Below are positions 20,628-30,088 of a stretch of 64,000 bases of DNA, piece by piece (positions within the stretch are counted from its first letter, which is position 1; each line of letters begins with the position of its first letter). Position numbers and translations under genes: made by a program. Under the pieces are notes generated by a model. It saw only the letters and a list, made by a program, of their open reading frames with translations. It was not told the DNA's origin and searched no databases. This stretch comes from Eremomyces bilateralis CBS 781.70 (Eukaryota > Ascomycota > Dothideomycetes > Eremomycetales > Eremomycetaceae), in assembly GCF_010015585.1 (NCBI RefSeq), contig NW_022985067.1, positions 335,514 through 399,513 on the forward strand, given 5' to 3'.

Positions 20628-22001
20628 GGGACTCCTTGAATGGATGCAAAAACTGCCCCGAAAGACTATATATAAACTTCAATATAAATGGTCTCTTCGA
20701 AAACGCAAGGCGATGAGGACTCGGAACAAACAATACTAAGACTAAAACAGAGCATTATACACCCAGAAACGCGGCTTCAAATAGAGTTAGGTACAATAAA
20801 TCAACTCCGAAAAACAGTGATATAGTAATCTTCGAACATCTTTTCATATACAGGAGTCTAGCTCACAATATTCGTCAAAAGGAAATTGGGGTGTATATCA
20901 GAAGCATTGTGAGTTATAGTCCAATTGAACATGCTTAAAGCAAAAATAAGACGAAAATATGGCAAAGGTTTGATAATGCACCCATGAAGAACTTTTCTGC
21001 AGTCTGATTAAAGAGTCATTAATAGGGAATTCACATCCAGCCCACGGAGGAATTGCACCGACCTACTTATGATACCCAGGTCTAGCAATTAACCCCTGAT
21101 TATGAAATCAATCAAGCGCAACGCAAATTGCAGTCAGGTTCTTCACCAGGAACTTTCAGGGAACCTCACAACCTCTCGGTCAAAATATAGCCGCATGGCA
21201 GCCATGTCAGTCTACCAAATCGCTTATGGCACTTGAAGCCTGTGTCATCAGCATACGACCATCCCGTTCGAAATCATTCTTCAAGATAGGCTGTTACTAT
21301 CGATGCCATATCCTGGCCGCCACAGGAGATATTCATCGCAAGGATAACAACGGAACTGAGTCAACGATGCTAGTTGCCTCGGACTCACTATGGGTGACCC
21401 CCTCTGCTGGGTGTTTGCTCCTGGGGTTCTCGATTATGGAGGTTCCATGGCACTTCGGGTAGAAGGTTTAGGGTTAGCGTCTTCCAGGAGCAAAGAAGAG
21501 ACAAAATTCACAGCGGCTGGTATCATAGGCAATCAAGGAACTGAGTCATTTGAATGATATGCTGAACTGTGCCTCAAAGCTAGTTCGGAATAGGATATGA
21601 ACTGAACGACAAGCTCGTATCGCAGCTTTGGATTGCACCAGCGCAAAGAGAGTCGAGATGGCATTATGACAGTTGTCAATTTTTACAGCCTAAGCCTCTA
21701 AATATCTGGAATCATATCTTCGGTTATTTCACATTTTAGAAATAGCGATATCGGGCAGAACATCTTCCTAGTCATTATCGAAGGAGGTTTATTTAAGCTC
21801 ACGAGAGATAAAAGTGGAGTGGCTCTGCCCCTCCGACCCTGGCCGCGGTTGGTGTATCGTGAATCATCACGCAATCTCCCACCAACATCCCCCGCTTGAC
21901 CTGAACAGTGCATGACGAGCAATTAGATATTCCACTGGTTTCCTTATCTCGGACCGCTTTGACAAGTTTGACATAAATATCGAAACGTTCCTCCAATTCG
22001 T
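20628..22001. other. Gene-less stretch, right part of the island
   Basis: About 1.4 kb of relatively AT-rich DNA with only short open frames on both strands. The last few hundred bases must hold the promoter of the short-chain dehydrogenase. Confidence 0.5.
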
Positions 22002-23169
22002 ATGACCGCTTTCATTCCCACGCTCCCTTCCCTTTCGTCAACAGTCTTCCAGCGTCTCCTCCGAACCGGAGCTATAAATAGAGGTCCATCAGGAGTCCAC
22101 CAAGCGTTATCGTCGCTGTTTCTCTCACAAAGAGCAAGGATGTCATCTTCAATGGCAAACCGTCTCAAGGGGAAGACGGTTTTGATAACGGGGGCCTCAT
22201 CGGGTATCGGTCGGAGCACGGCATACGAGTTTGCTCGGACGGCGGCGTCGGACCTGAAATTGATTCTCACTGCGAGGCGACTTGAGACACTGCAGGAAAT
22301 AGCTGCAGACATTGAGAAGAACATCGGGAAAGGCGTCAAGGTTTACCCGCTTAAGCTCGATGTCAGCAACGTCCAGGAGATCCAGGGCTTCGTGGAGAAG
22401 TTGCCTCAGGAATTCAAGGAGATCGATGTCTTGGTGAACAATGCGTACGTTCCTATTGCGGGTAGTAACAACGATCATCGCTGATATTTCTCATGTAGTG
22501 GCTTAGTCAAAGGCGTGGCGAAGGCGCCAGAGATCAACCCTTTGGACATCAATACCATGATATCGACCAATGTCACAGGATTGATCGCGATGACCCAAGC
22601 CGTTCTCCCCATCTTCCTGAAGCGTCCGAACGGTGGCGCGGGCGATATTATCAACGTGGGCAGCATCGCCGGCCGAGAACCGTATCAGGGCGGCAGCATC
22701 TACTGCGCGACGAAGGCCGCTGTGCGGAGCTTTACGGATTCCCTCCGGAGAGAGATGATTTCCACGCGGGTGCGAGTGATCGAGGTGGATCCAGGCCAGG
22801 TTGAGACAGTGGGTCTTCCGGATCGCGATGGCAGTCTGTTACTGACTTTCGCCGCAGGAATTCTCGGTGGTTCGATTCTATGGGGATAAAGAAAAGGCCG
22901 ATGCCGTTTACGCGTAAGTCATCCGAATTGATCAATCACAAGAGGCTTCAACTGACATCTCCAAGTGGTTGCGATCCACTTACCCCGGATGACATTGCAG
23001 AAGTCATCGTTTTTACCGCTGGGCGGAGGGAGAACGTCGTGATTGCAGACACTTTGATCTTCCCACAACACCAAGTAAGTCCATTTCATCTAGAGGCGGA
23101 TTGCAGGAACTCTCAAGGGGGCTGACCGAGTGGAAGGCGGCGGCAAGCGTGATGCACCGCAAGGCATGA
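22002..23169 (+). CDS. Short-chain dehydrogenase (YMR226C/YdfG-like)
   Basis: NADP-dependent oxidoreductase of the classical SDR family; yeast YMR226C and bacterial YdfG act on 3-hydroxy acids such as serine. Five exons, 22002-22444, 22499-22808, 22858-22913, 22966-23074 and 23137-23169, give 316 residues. Motifs: cofactor loop 'TGASSGIG', 'NNAG' (its Ala codon split by intron 1), catalytic 'Y-C-A-T-K' and the downstream 'VDPGQVETEFSVVRF'. The first 46 residues precede the conserved start and are Arg/Ser-rich, which could be a mitochondrial leader; the ATG at 22140 would give the bare enzyme. The last exon codes for just ten residues plus stop. Cofactor class and substrate are inferred from the family. 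Confidence 0.9.
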
Positions 23170-23513
23170 TGTGCTAATGTAAATCACAGGCTGGCGCCGG
23201 AGGAGCGATGTATAAAAAGCCCACGTAAGGATAGAACTACACTTAGAATACCCGCTGTTGCACAAGGAGACGCCCGAACCAAGATGTAAATATTCAGTTG
23301 CGAATCGTGCCATGATGATCTCAATAATCTACTTCCTCATCTCTGCTGTTCCATGTATGAGCCGAGCCCTGTTCTGTTTTTCTGTCGTTATATCGTACAA
23401 CCTGACGTCATCGCTTATTTCTAGCCTTTCCTCCGCAATTCGTCTTCCTCCTCCTCGCGAAGCGATTGATCGATTTGGGCACCTCGGCTCGGTTCGTTCC
23501 CATGGGCCCGAGC
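23170..23513. other. Convergent intergenic stretch
   Basis: No gene seen. A CRE-like TGACGTCA occurs at about 23403, but both flanking genes end here, so a promoter role is doubtful. Confidence 0.45.
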
Positions 23514-23977
23514 CTACAACGGTTTATCAGCGGAAATATCCATGAACTCAGGGGCGGGACGTACCGGAAGCGTCGAATTCATCTGTGTCCGCTCGGAGTC
23601 TAGGTCCTTGGGAGCTTTCTCACCCTTACGCTGTCCATAACTTAGCATGCTGGTTGTACCAGGTTGGATCGATTTGATCATACCGCATCTTCGCGGGCCA
23701 TGCGATTGGAAATTGATCGTTCGGCATCTGGCGTTATGTGAGCGGTGAGTCCTCGGTTGGCGTCCGTGGTACAAGCTCACTTGAATCATTTTTGAGGTTG
23801 CTGTTTGGCTTCCATTCATGGTAGCGGGCGGCGTCCCGAATCTCACTGTTTTTGTAGTTTCGCTATGTCCAAGGTTAGATACCTCAATTGAGCTGTCAAC
23901 AGATGGCTATAAGGGAGACGGACCTGATCGCCAGCTTCATACACGGTCCTGTCCCCAACTTTGGAGTTGCCGCTCAT
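23514..23977 (-). pseudogene. Small hydrophilic fungal protein gene, possibly frame-broken
   Basis: Starts 'MSGNSKVGDRTVYEAGDQ' at 23977; a donor at 23923 joins to 'RNYKNSEIRDAARYHEW' (exon from 23862), then a second donor after 'LKNDS'. This resembles a family of small, charged, disordered ascomycete proteins that I know only as conserved hypotheticals. Downstream, 'MPNDQFPIAWPAKMRYDQ' and then 'GQRKGEKAPKDLDSERTQ' look like the continuation but lie in frames that the phase-1 intron does not reach, so one or two frame breaks or an unseen splice must exist. The open frame then runs to the stop at 23514. Function unknown; the family resembles stress-related hydrophilic proteins. Confidence 0.42.
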
Positions 23978-24409
23978 ATTGGGTAGGATGTATTTGAGTA
24001 TTCCGATTTTTTGTAATTTGACCAGACTTTTAACCTGCTAGTTGACGTGTAAAAATTTGAAGAATGGAATGGGATAGCAGAGGGGATAGTATTAATATGA
24101 GTTCTTTGAACATCCTATATGGAATTCTGCTATGACGTAGCTATGATTCACTATTAGGTAGCCATATTAGACGATCGAATCGTGACAGTAATACACCAGA
24201 CGATACCTGTACGGTCATAATAATTCTTGAGGTATTCCTCGATATCCGTATTGACCAACAACTGCATTGGTCGCGTGTGGGTAACACGAGATATCTGCCG
24301 CGGCTCTCCCAAGTCGGCGATTGCAAAAGGTTGCAACGCCATCATACCTTATATACAGGCGGCAAGCAAGCGCCAAATGCCGTACCAAACCAAGCTTTAC
24401 CGCCATCTA
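23978..24409. other. Intergenic between small gene and BCP1
   Basis: No gene seen; it should include the promoter of the small minus-strand gene and the terminator of BCP1. Short overlapping frames of 60-66 codons look like chance. Confidence 0.5.
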
Positions 24410-25417
24410 TTAGGCCTGTGGACTTAGATACTCGCCCATCGCCTTCACCGCGGGTTCAAACTTGTCCGCTTCAAGGAGTATCAAATGCCCGCTGGGCTTC
24501 ACGCCCATCTCCTGAAACGCGCGTTTCGAATCCGACGCGCCCTCGTCATCAGCCTTCGAATAGTCAAACCACCCGGACCCAATCGCGTGCTTCTGCAACA
24601 CCTCATCTTCTGGATGGAAGTAGAACACCCCGCCGCCGGAGCTGTTTGCGCCCTTTGGCCCCTTCTTTTTCTTGGCGGGTCGAGAGTCGTCCGCGTCGAG
24701 TTTGGACGCGACCTCAATGTATGTCTTGGAGAAAACGAGGTAGTGGGTAAATCGGTATGGCTCCTTGTCTTCGATAGCCCAGGTGATCTCTTCTTGGAGC
24801 ATGGTGTACATCGGTGGGACGATTTCGTGGGGCATGTTGATGAATCGCTCCGTAAGTATCAGACCGACTTCGGCGGATGAGGAGGGGTCGAGTAAGCTCT
24901 TCAAGGCCGATAGTGAGGGTTGCGATGCCGCTTTTGTGAGTATATATTGGATGAGGGTTTGCACAGCGGGATTCGACTGTCGTCTTTGGTCAGTCCATGC
25001 CGACTTGCTGGTGCTACATTTTCCCAGATACAGGGAATTAACGGGACCATACCGCATGCTGGCGAAGATTTATGACGCTCAGAAAAGCGAATGGGTCTGA
25101 TTCATTCCCATCCACCTTCACGGTTGACCCTAACGTCGGCTGGCTGAGGATCAGGTCGACCAAAGCGGACAGCTCGAAGAGCTGACTGTCGGCGTCGAAT
25201 AGTTGTCGGAGGAGCGATTTGAGGCCGTGGAAATCAACTGCAGGCTGCGGATCAAACCACTCGAAATCCACATCTAACATGTCGAAATCCTGTTGAATGA
25301 TGGTCAGGACCCCTCCAAAAATCATGGTGGGCAAATGCTCACTTCGTCGCTGTCTCCAGATGCGTCGCCATTTCCGGCTCGGTCTGAATGTTTCGATATA
25401 TCTTTTCGTTTCGACAT
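24410..25417 (-). CDS. BCP1: BCP1 (BCCIP family) nuclear export / ribosomal protein chaperone
   Basis: Homologue of yeast Bcp1 and human BCCIP. Yeast Bcp1 is needed for nuclear export of Mss4 and acts as a chaperone for ribosomal protein Rpl23. Three exons, complement(24410-24976, 25053-25289, 25343-25417), give 292 residues. The N-terminus 'MSKRKDISKHSDR' is basic and followed by an acidic patch 'DSDEDFDMLDVDFEWFDP', the family hallmark. The middle shows 'FHGLKSLLRQLFDADSQLF' and 'ALVDLILSQPTLGSTVKVDG', and the C-terminal part 'ERFINMPHEIVPPMYTMLQ', followed by a Lys-rich loop and 'FYFHPEDEVLQKHA'. All introns are 53-76 bp. Identification rests on this ordered set of motifs. Confidence 0.92.
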
Positions 25418-25864
25418 CTTGGGTGGTGTGGTGAAATTAGGCGGTGGAATTTCAATCGTCTTGTCGAAGTACTTGGACTTGAGGACCTAATTCGAATTGA
25501 AGCTCTTTCATCTTTGAAAATTTGCGCACAGACCATGTATATAGAAGTTGAGTGGTGGGCTGAGGCGATGGCCGAGGGTAGTTAGGCAATCCATCCATCT
25601 ATTCATACATGGGCCATTGGAAACTACTGTATTGATATCTTCGAGAATGGATAAGAATAATAGTAGTCACGACCGCGCGAGATGTCAGTGGAAAAGTGTA
25701 TATTTTGTACAACTCTCTCCGTGCTACACGGGGCATGAAGAAACGCTAGAGTTACACTGGAGTCTACCGACAGCCCAAATGCCAAAGCCGCTGTTCTATC
25801 AAGTTTAATCGTACCGAGACCATCTCCGACGTGGAGTCGATCGTTCTCCCAATTTTGATCGGCT
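25418..25864. other. Intergenic, BCP1 promoter side / Rieske 3' side
   Basis: Between two minus-strand genes. No gene is seen; overlapping short frames on both strands look like chance. Confidence 0.5.
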
Positions 25865-26753
25865 TCAACCAATGCTGAGCTTGTCTTCTTCCGGGAAGCT
25901 GTATTCGGGGATCTCAAGGTTGAGAGGGGCGGGTCCTTTGCGAGCACGACCGGAGATGTCATAATGCGATCCGTGGCATGGGCAGAACCAGCCACCGAAG
26001 TCTCCAGCCTCACCGATTGGGACACATCCCAAATGTGTGCATACACCTGTAGGAAATGTAAGTCTCGTTCTTCACACCGTGACTCGACATCTTAACATAC
26101 CGACCATAACCAACCATTCAGGCTTCTGTACACGGTCTGAATCGGGTTGGGGGTCACGCAACGACTCCCATGCCACGCCCTCGGCCTCTTTGATTTCGTC
26201 TGCTGTTCGGTGGCGGATGAACACCGGCTTGCCTCGCCATTTGATGATGACCTGTGCCATGTGTTTAGCGATGTACGCATATTATAATAGCGAGTCGTTG
26301 GAACCAACGTTTTTGCCCTCGGGTAATGCGGCAAGATCCACCTCGACCTTGGCCATAGCCAGAACGTCGGCGGATGCGGACATGTTGACTAGGAAATCTG
26401 TTGCGTGGCCGTCAGTAAATGGTCTCTAATCATCCGTTCCAATCCATCGTACCATTCACGGTAGACTTTGCTCCCATCGCCGTGAGCGCGCCCATCGATC
26501 CGACCATGAAGTACGAGAACACCTTGTTCCCGCCCTCGCTCGATTTACTCCGGTACTTCGAGAAATCAGGGATCTTCGTCGTATGATCATGCTGGTTCCC
26601 GACGCCGCGGAAAGGGCTGTCGAAGGATGAGGTTCCCGATGCCTGGGAGACGTTTCGCTTTTGAAGGGCGGTGCAGCCGGCTCGCGAGATGGTCAATTGA
26701 CGAGCCGCGCAGGCGCGAGCCAGTGTCGATGTGGTCTTGGTGAGTGCCGGCAT
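25865..26753 (-). CDS. RIP1: Cytochrome b-c1 complex Rieske iron-sulfur subunit
   Basis: Catalytic 2Fe-2S subunit of mitochondrial complex III, passing electrons from ubiquinol to cytochrome c1. Four exons, complement(25865-26046, 26101-26251, 26309-26397, 26453-26753), give 240 residues. The N-terminal 30 residues are Arg/Ala/Thr-rich (presequence). '[20 protein letters not shown]' precedes the membrane helix '[20 protein letters not shown]' and the hinge. The soluble head has '[16 protein letters not shown]' and the two cluster loops 'CTHLGC' and 'CPCHGSHYD', which supply the two Cys and two His ligands and the disulfide Cys pair. It ends 'EEDKLSIG'. Length and every key residue agree with the family. 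Confidence 0.97.
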
Positions 26754-27588
26754 CTTGGTGAGAGGTGTGAAACCACCCTGATGGAGATAGGCAATGGATC
26801 GCAAGTCGTGCAGGTTGGATGCAATGGAAACACTCACGATCAAGAGAGCAAGTCGTGGACTTTGAAGCTAGACTTTGCCAAGACGTAAAGAATCGGCACG
26901 ATGCTGATTGGCCAATTATGGCTAGAGATATTAGAGTCACGTGTTGGTGATCTCAACCCGATCTTCCAACTTGGTCATTCAATTGTCCATTGTCTTAAGT
27001 CTTAACACATGCATCCGTTTGTTGAACGAAAACAATTCCACTGCCGATTCCTTATGACTGACTTATCGGAGATATAGGCAATAGTATACTACGAGTATAG
27101 GTAGTGGCTCAGCACAATTAGTGATGGTCGCTGCTTCAAATGGATGCTGGATTCTGTATGCTGGCAGCTGGATGTTTTGATGATCATGACGCCGTCGGTC
27201 TCTACTCGTCTGAAACTGCAATATATTCATAAATACTCCGCTTCATTGTCAAATTCAACGACGACAGATGTGGTTCAAGAGGAGTCGGCTGGCCCAGTCC
27301 GTTCCTCGGTGTCCCGGACGGCCCAGGATTTTCCGCGGCTTGGAATGTGAGAGTTGTCTTGCGATTTTCTTTGTATGAACCTGTCTGTCAAGATCCATCG
27401 TTTATTCCGTGCTCTCAATCATCCCAATCATCTTTCTCCCCTTTCCTTCGCAAGCCCAGACTCATGTATTCCGACCAAAGGCACTCTTTTCTATGCCACT
27501 CAATTTGTTTCCGTTACTTGTTGCAGTGAAGACGACGTGGCTGTTTCGTGATATCACTGTCATTCGTACCTAGGTCCAAACGGACACT
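26754..27588. promoter_or_regulatory. Divergent intergenic, Rieske / macro-domain gene
   Basis: Must hold both promoters. Only short frames are found, with no recognisable content; a CACGTG-type E-box lies near 26940. Confidence 0.5.
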
Positions 27589-28412
27589 ATGGCTGACGAG
27601 GAACCTGCCGGGGAGATCCAGCTGGCTCTTGCTACGGAGGTGAGTAGAACTTTTCCTAGTATCCTCCTTTATCTAACTCCTTTTAGCACCAAACTACTAT
27701 CCGTGGTGAACCCAGGACTGTGGAAGCTGTTGTGATAATTAGGGGGGATGTCGACACGTCCAAGTATGAGGGGAAGGAGAATACCTCCGTTGTCCGAGAG
27801 ACAAAGGGGAATGATGATATGGAACTTGACCATCAAATCGGAGACAATGATGGCGACAACGATGACGGCAACCAAGGTACAGCGAGGAAAAATCCGAAAC
27901 GACTTACCATCACGGAGCACGAAGGCGATATTTTCCACGAAGCTCCCGACAATACAGTGCTCGTGCACGCTTGCAACTGCCAAGGCTATTGGGGCAGAGG
28001 AATTGCATCAGATTTTGCGGGTCGATACCCGCAGGCCAATTTATCCCATCAACAACATTGCTATTCTTTAAAGGACAAGAAAGGACTTCTCGGGACTGCT
28101 CAGCTCATTCCACCCATGGATGGCACCCCTAGGCATTACGTTGCCTGCTTGTACACCAGCGTCCGTACTGGCACCCGTAAGAGCCCGCCCGAAGTTGTTC
28201 TCCAAGCTACGGGGACTGCGATGATAGACCTATTGAGACAAATCAATCAGGAGAAGCAAATTAGCGGCATCAGGGTCTGTCGTATCAATTCTGGATTGTT
28301 TACTGTGCCTTGGGACGACACGTTTGCTGTGCTCCAGGCATTGGAATGTGAGGATGACTGGCAACATACCGCAATCGAACTATGGAGCCTGCCGACAGAA
28401 AAGGGAAAGTGA
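27589..28412 (+). CDS. Macro-domain protein, ADP-ribose 1''-phosphate phosphatase (Poa1-like)
   Basis: Resembles yeast Poa1, which dephosphorylates ADP-ribose 1''-phosphate made during tRNA splicing. Two exons, 27589-27639 and 27687-28412, give 258 residues. An acidic, Gly/Asp-rich N-terminal region of about 100 residues is likely disordered. The macro domain begins with 'LTITEHEGDIFHEAP' and has 'VLVHACNCQGYWGRGIA' (ADP-ribose loop with the conserved Asn) followed by 'SDFAGRYP'. The C-terminal half has 'GLLGTAQLIPP', 'HYVACLYTS' and the second ligand loop 'INSGLFTVPWD'. The C-terminus ends in a short basic tail. Substrate is inferred from the family; the long N-terminal extension is not part of Poa1. 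Confidence 0.88.
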
Positions 28413-28800
28413 AAGGGGGTCTAAGGAAACAGAACAACTGTTGGGGAGTTTGTGGGTATCGAAACTCGGATAGCACGCATAATGGTTCGGTGGCGTTGCA
28501 TCAGGTATGGTTTTGGCCATCCGAACACATTAGCTTCGTGGTTCAGCAAATTCACGCCTTGCCGTGACCGTCGAAGCACACTGAATGGTATTAATAGTCT
28601 GCGAAACAATATCAGACGCGTACCAACATGTTCAAGGTTACTTGGATCTCGGAACAGTGATATTTAGTGTCTCACATGCTAACTTCACGGAGAAATGGTT
28701 GCTGCAGTATAAAATCGTTGGGTATCATTCAAACATCATGATCTCGGTATGAGCACTAGGGGGAAAAGCAAGCCCTAGCCATCCACCAGTATTTCCAATC
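28413..28800. other. Convergent intergenic stretch
   Basis: Between two convergent genes; no gene seen. It should hold both terminators. Confidence 0.5.
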
Positions 28801-29523
28801 CTATCCTTTGCCCTCCGTCCCAGGATACGGCGCTTGACCATTCTCAAAGACCCAGCTCAACGGTCTCCGATCTCCGTTAACCGCATCCGTGGTATTAGCC
28901 TCGTCTTGTAATTGCTGCGTAGGCTCGTCCACGTCCATCTGGTCATCCGCCGGCTCCGTCTCATCATCATGGACATCATAAGAGGTGCTCTTAGAACCGT
29001 TCTCCTTTGATGTGGTCGGTTGAGCATCTCCATTCTGTGCTGCCATTGCTGATTTGGGCCACGTTTCTGATAGCTTCGGCGCTTCGACGGTCTTGAATTG
29101 CTTGTATGTCACAGTTCGAGGGGCCACGTCCACCAAGAACTCCAGGTTGTCTATTCGCGCAATCGCGTTGGCTATGCAGTGAAGTCAGCATCGGCCGCTC
29201 GGTACAGGCCGGACGATAACCTACCAACATCACGGTATTGGATGTGCCTTCTCGGTTTCTTCTCCGCTTTGGCGAAGTCGTATGCTTTCTCGGAAAGGTA
29301 TTGGACAAACATCTCGGTCGCAACGGCGATGCCGAAGGCGGCATTATTCGAGCATTTTTGGGTGTCCTCGTCCGCGTGGATGATCTTCTTCACTCGCGTT
29401 ACTATGCAAGGTCAGTTTCTCCGCTGTATGCGCTAACTCGTTACTGTCCTGCGACTTACATGGCATGTTCACGGTCCCGGTACACTCCTTAGGAGGAGCT
29501 ATGGGGGTATTGTTGTAAGGCAT
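28801..29523 (-). CDS. DPB3: Histone-fold protein, DNA polymerase epsilon subunit C / Dpb3-like
   Basis: A CBF/NF-Y-type histone fold of the kind in Dpb3 (Pol epsilon) and CHRAC-type remodelling complexes; such subunits pair with a second histone-fold partner (Dpb4) and bind double-stranded DNA. Three exons, complement(28801-29171, 29225-29401, 29460-29523), give 203 residues. The N-terminus reads 'MPYNNTPIAPPKECTGTV', the histone fold 'LTRVKKIIHADEDTQKCSNN' then 'ATEMFVQYLSEKAYDFAK' and 'RRHIQYRDVANAIARID', and 'PRTVTYKQFK' closes the domain. The last 100 residues are acidic and disordered, ending 'GQAPYPGTEGKG'. Pol epsilon versus remodeller membership cannot be settled from sequence alone. 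Divergent from the chloride channel. Confidence 0.83.
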
Positions 29524-30088
29524 TGTGCCCTGGGGATTTCACCGTGGACAATAATCTCGCTGTGGTATTGTCTCCCGGAGAGGTAGGGTATGTTGATATC
29601 GGAGAGTCGAGCCTTGAAATTGTACGCACACGGATGGTCATGTACAACGGCGAAGTCGAATATATAGTTTGAAATGGGTTCCTTGATGTATGGCACGCGG
29701 TACGACACGTAACTCGCGTCAAACTGAGGAATCAAGGAGAACAAGAGTTGTGTTTTGCATGTTTCAATCCTCACATACAGGTCGCGGGGACATCACTCCT
29801 CAGACGCAGCTGGCAAAACTGCGGCTAAACCTAGTTAGGAGGTAGCTTGGACTTGACGTATCACGAATTCACGATCGACCGTATAGTTATAACTACTGCC
29901 TGGTTGCGCTGGGAGAACTACATCACCCATAAACGTCTTTGCTGTTTCTAGCGTCCTGTTACTTTGGCAAATGTGTCTCTCCCTCCCCGAAGCTGACAGC
30001 TGGCGTATTACACCCACAGCATCAGAGAACCCCGAACAAGCCGTTATCAGTTGGTGTCAACCACGCTCTCCGCAATCCCCAGAATGAG
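29524..30088. promoter_or_regulatory. Divergent promoter region, DPB3-like / CLC channel
   Basis: No ACGCGT was found here, unlike at DCC1, MLH1 and DNA ligase I. A 91-codon minus-strand frame (29499-29774) overlaps the histone-fold exon 1 and looks like chance. The frame upstream of the chloride channel ATG stays open to 29939 but reads like UTR. Confidence 0.5.

Noticed and set aside
29939-30088. N-terminal extension of the chloride channel
   Set aside because: The frame is open but begins at a weak start and reads like 5' UTR; the ATG at 30089 gives a family-length protein.
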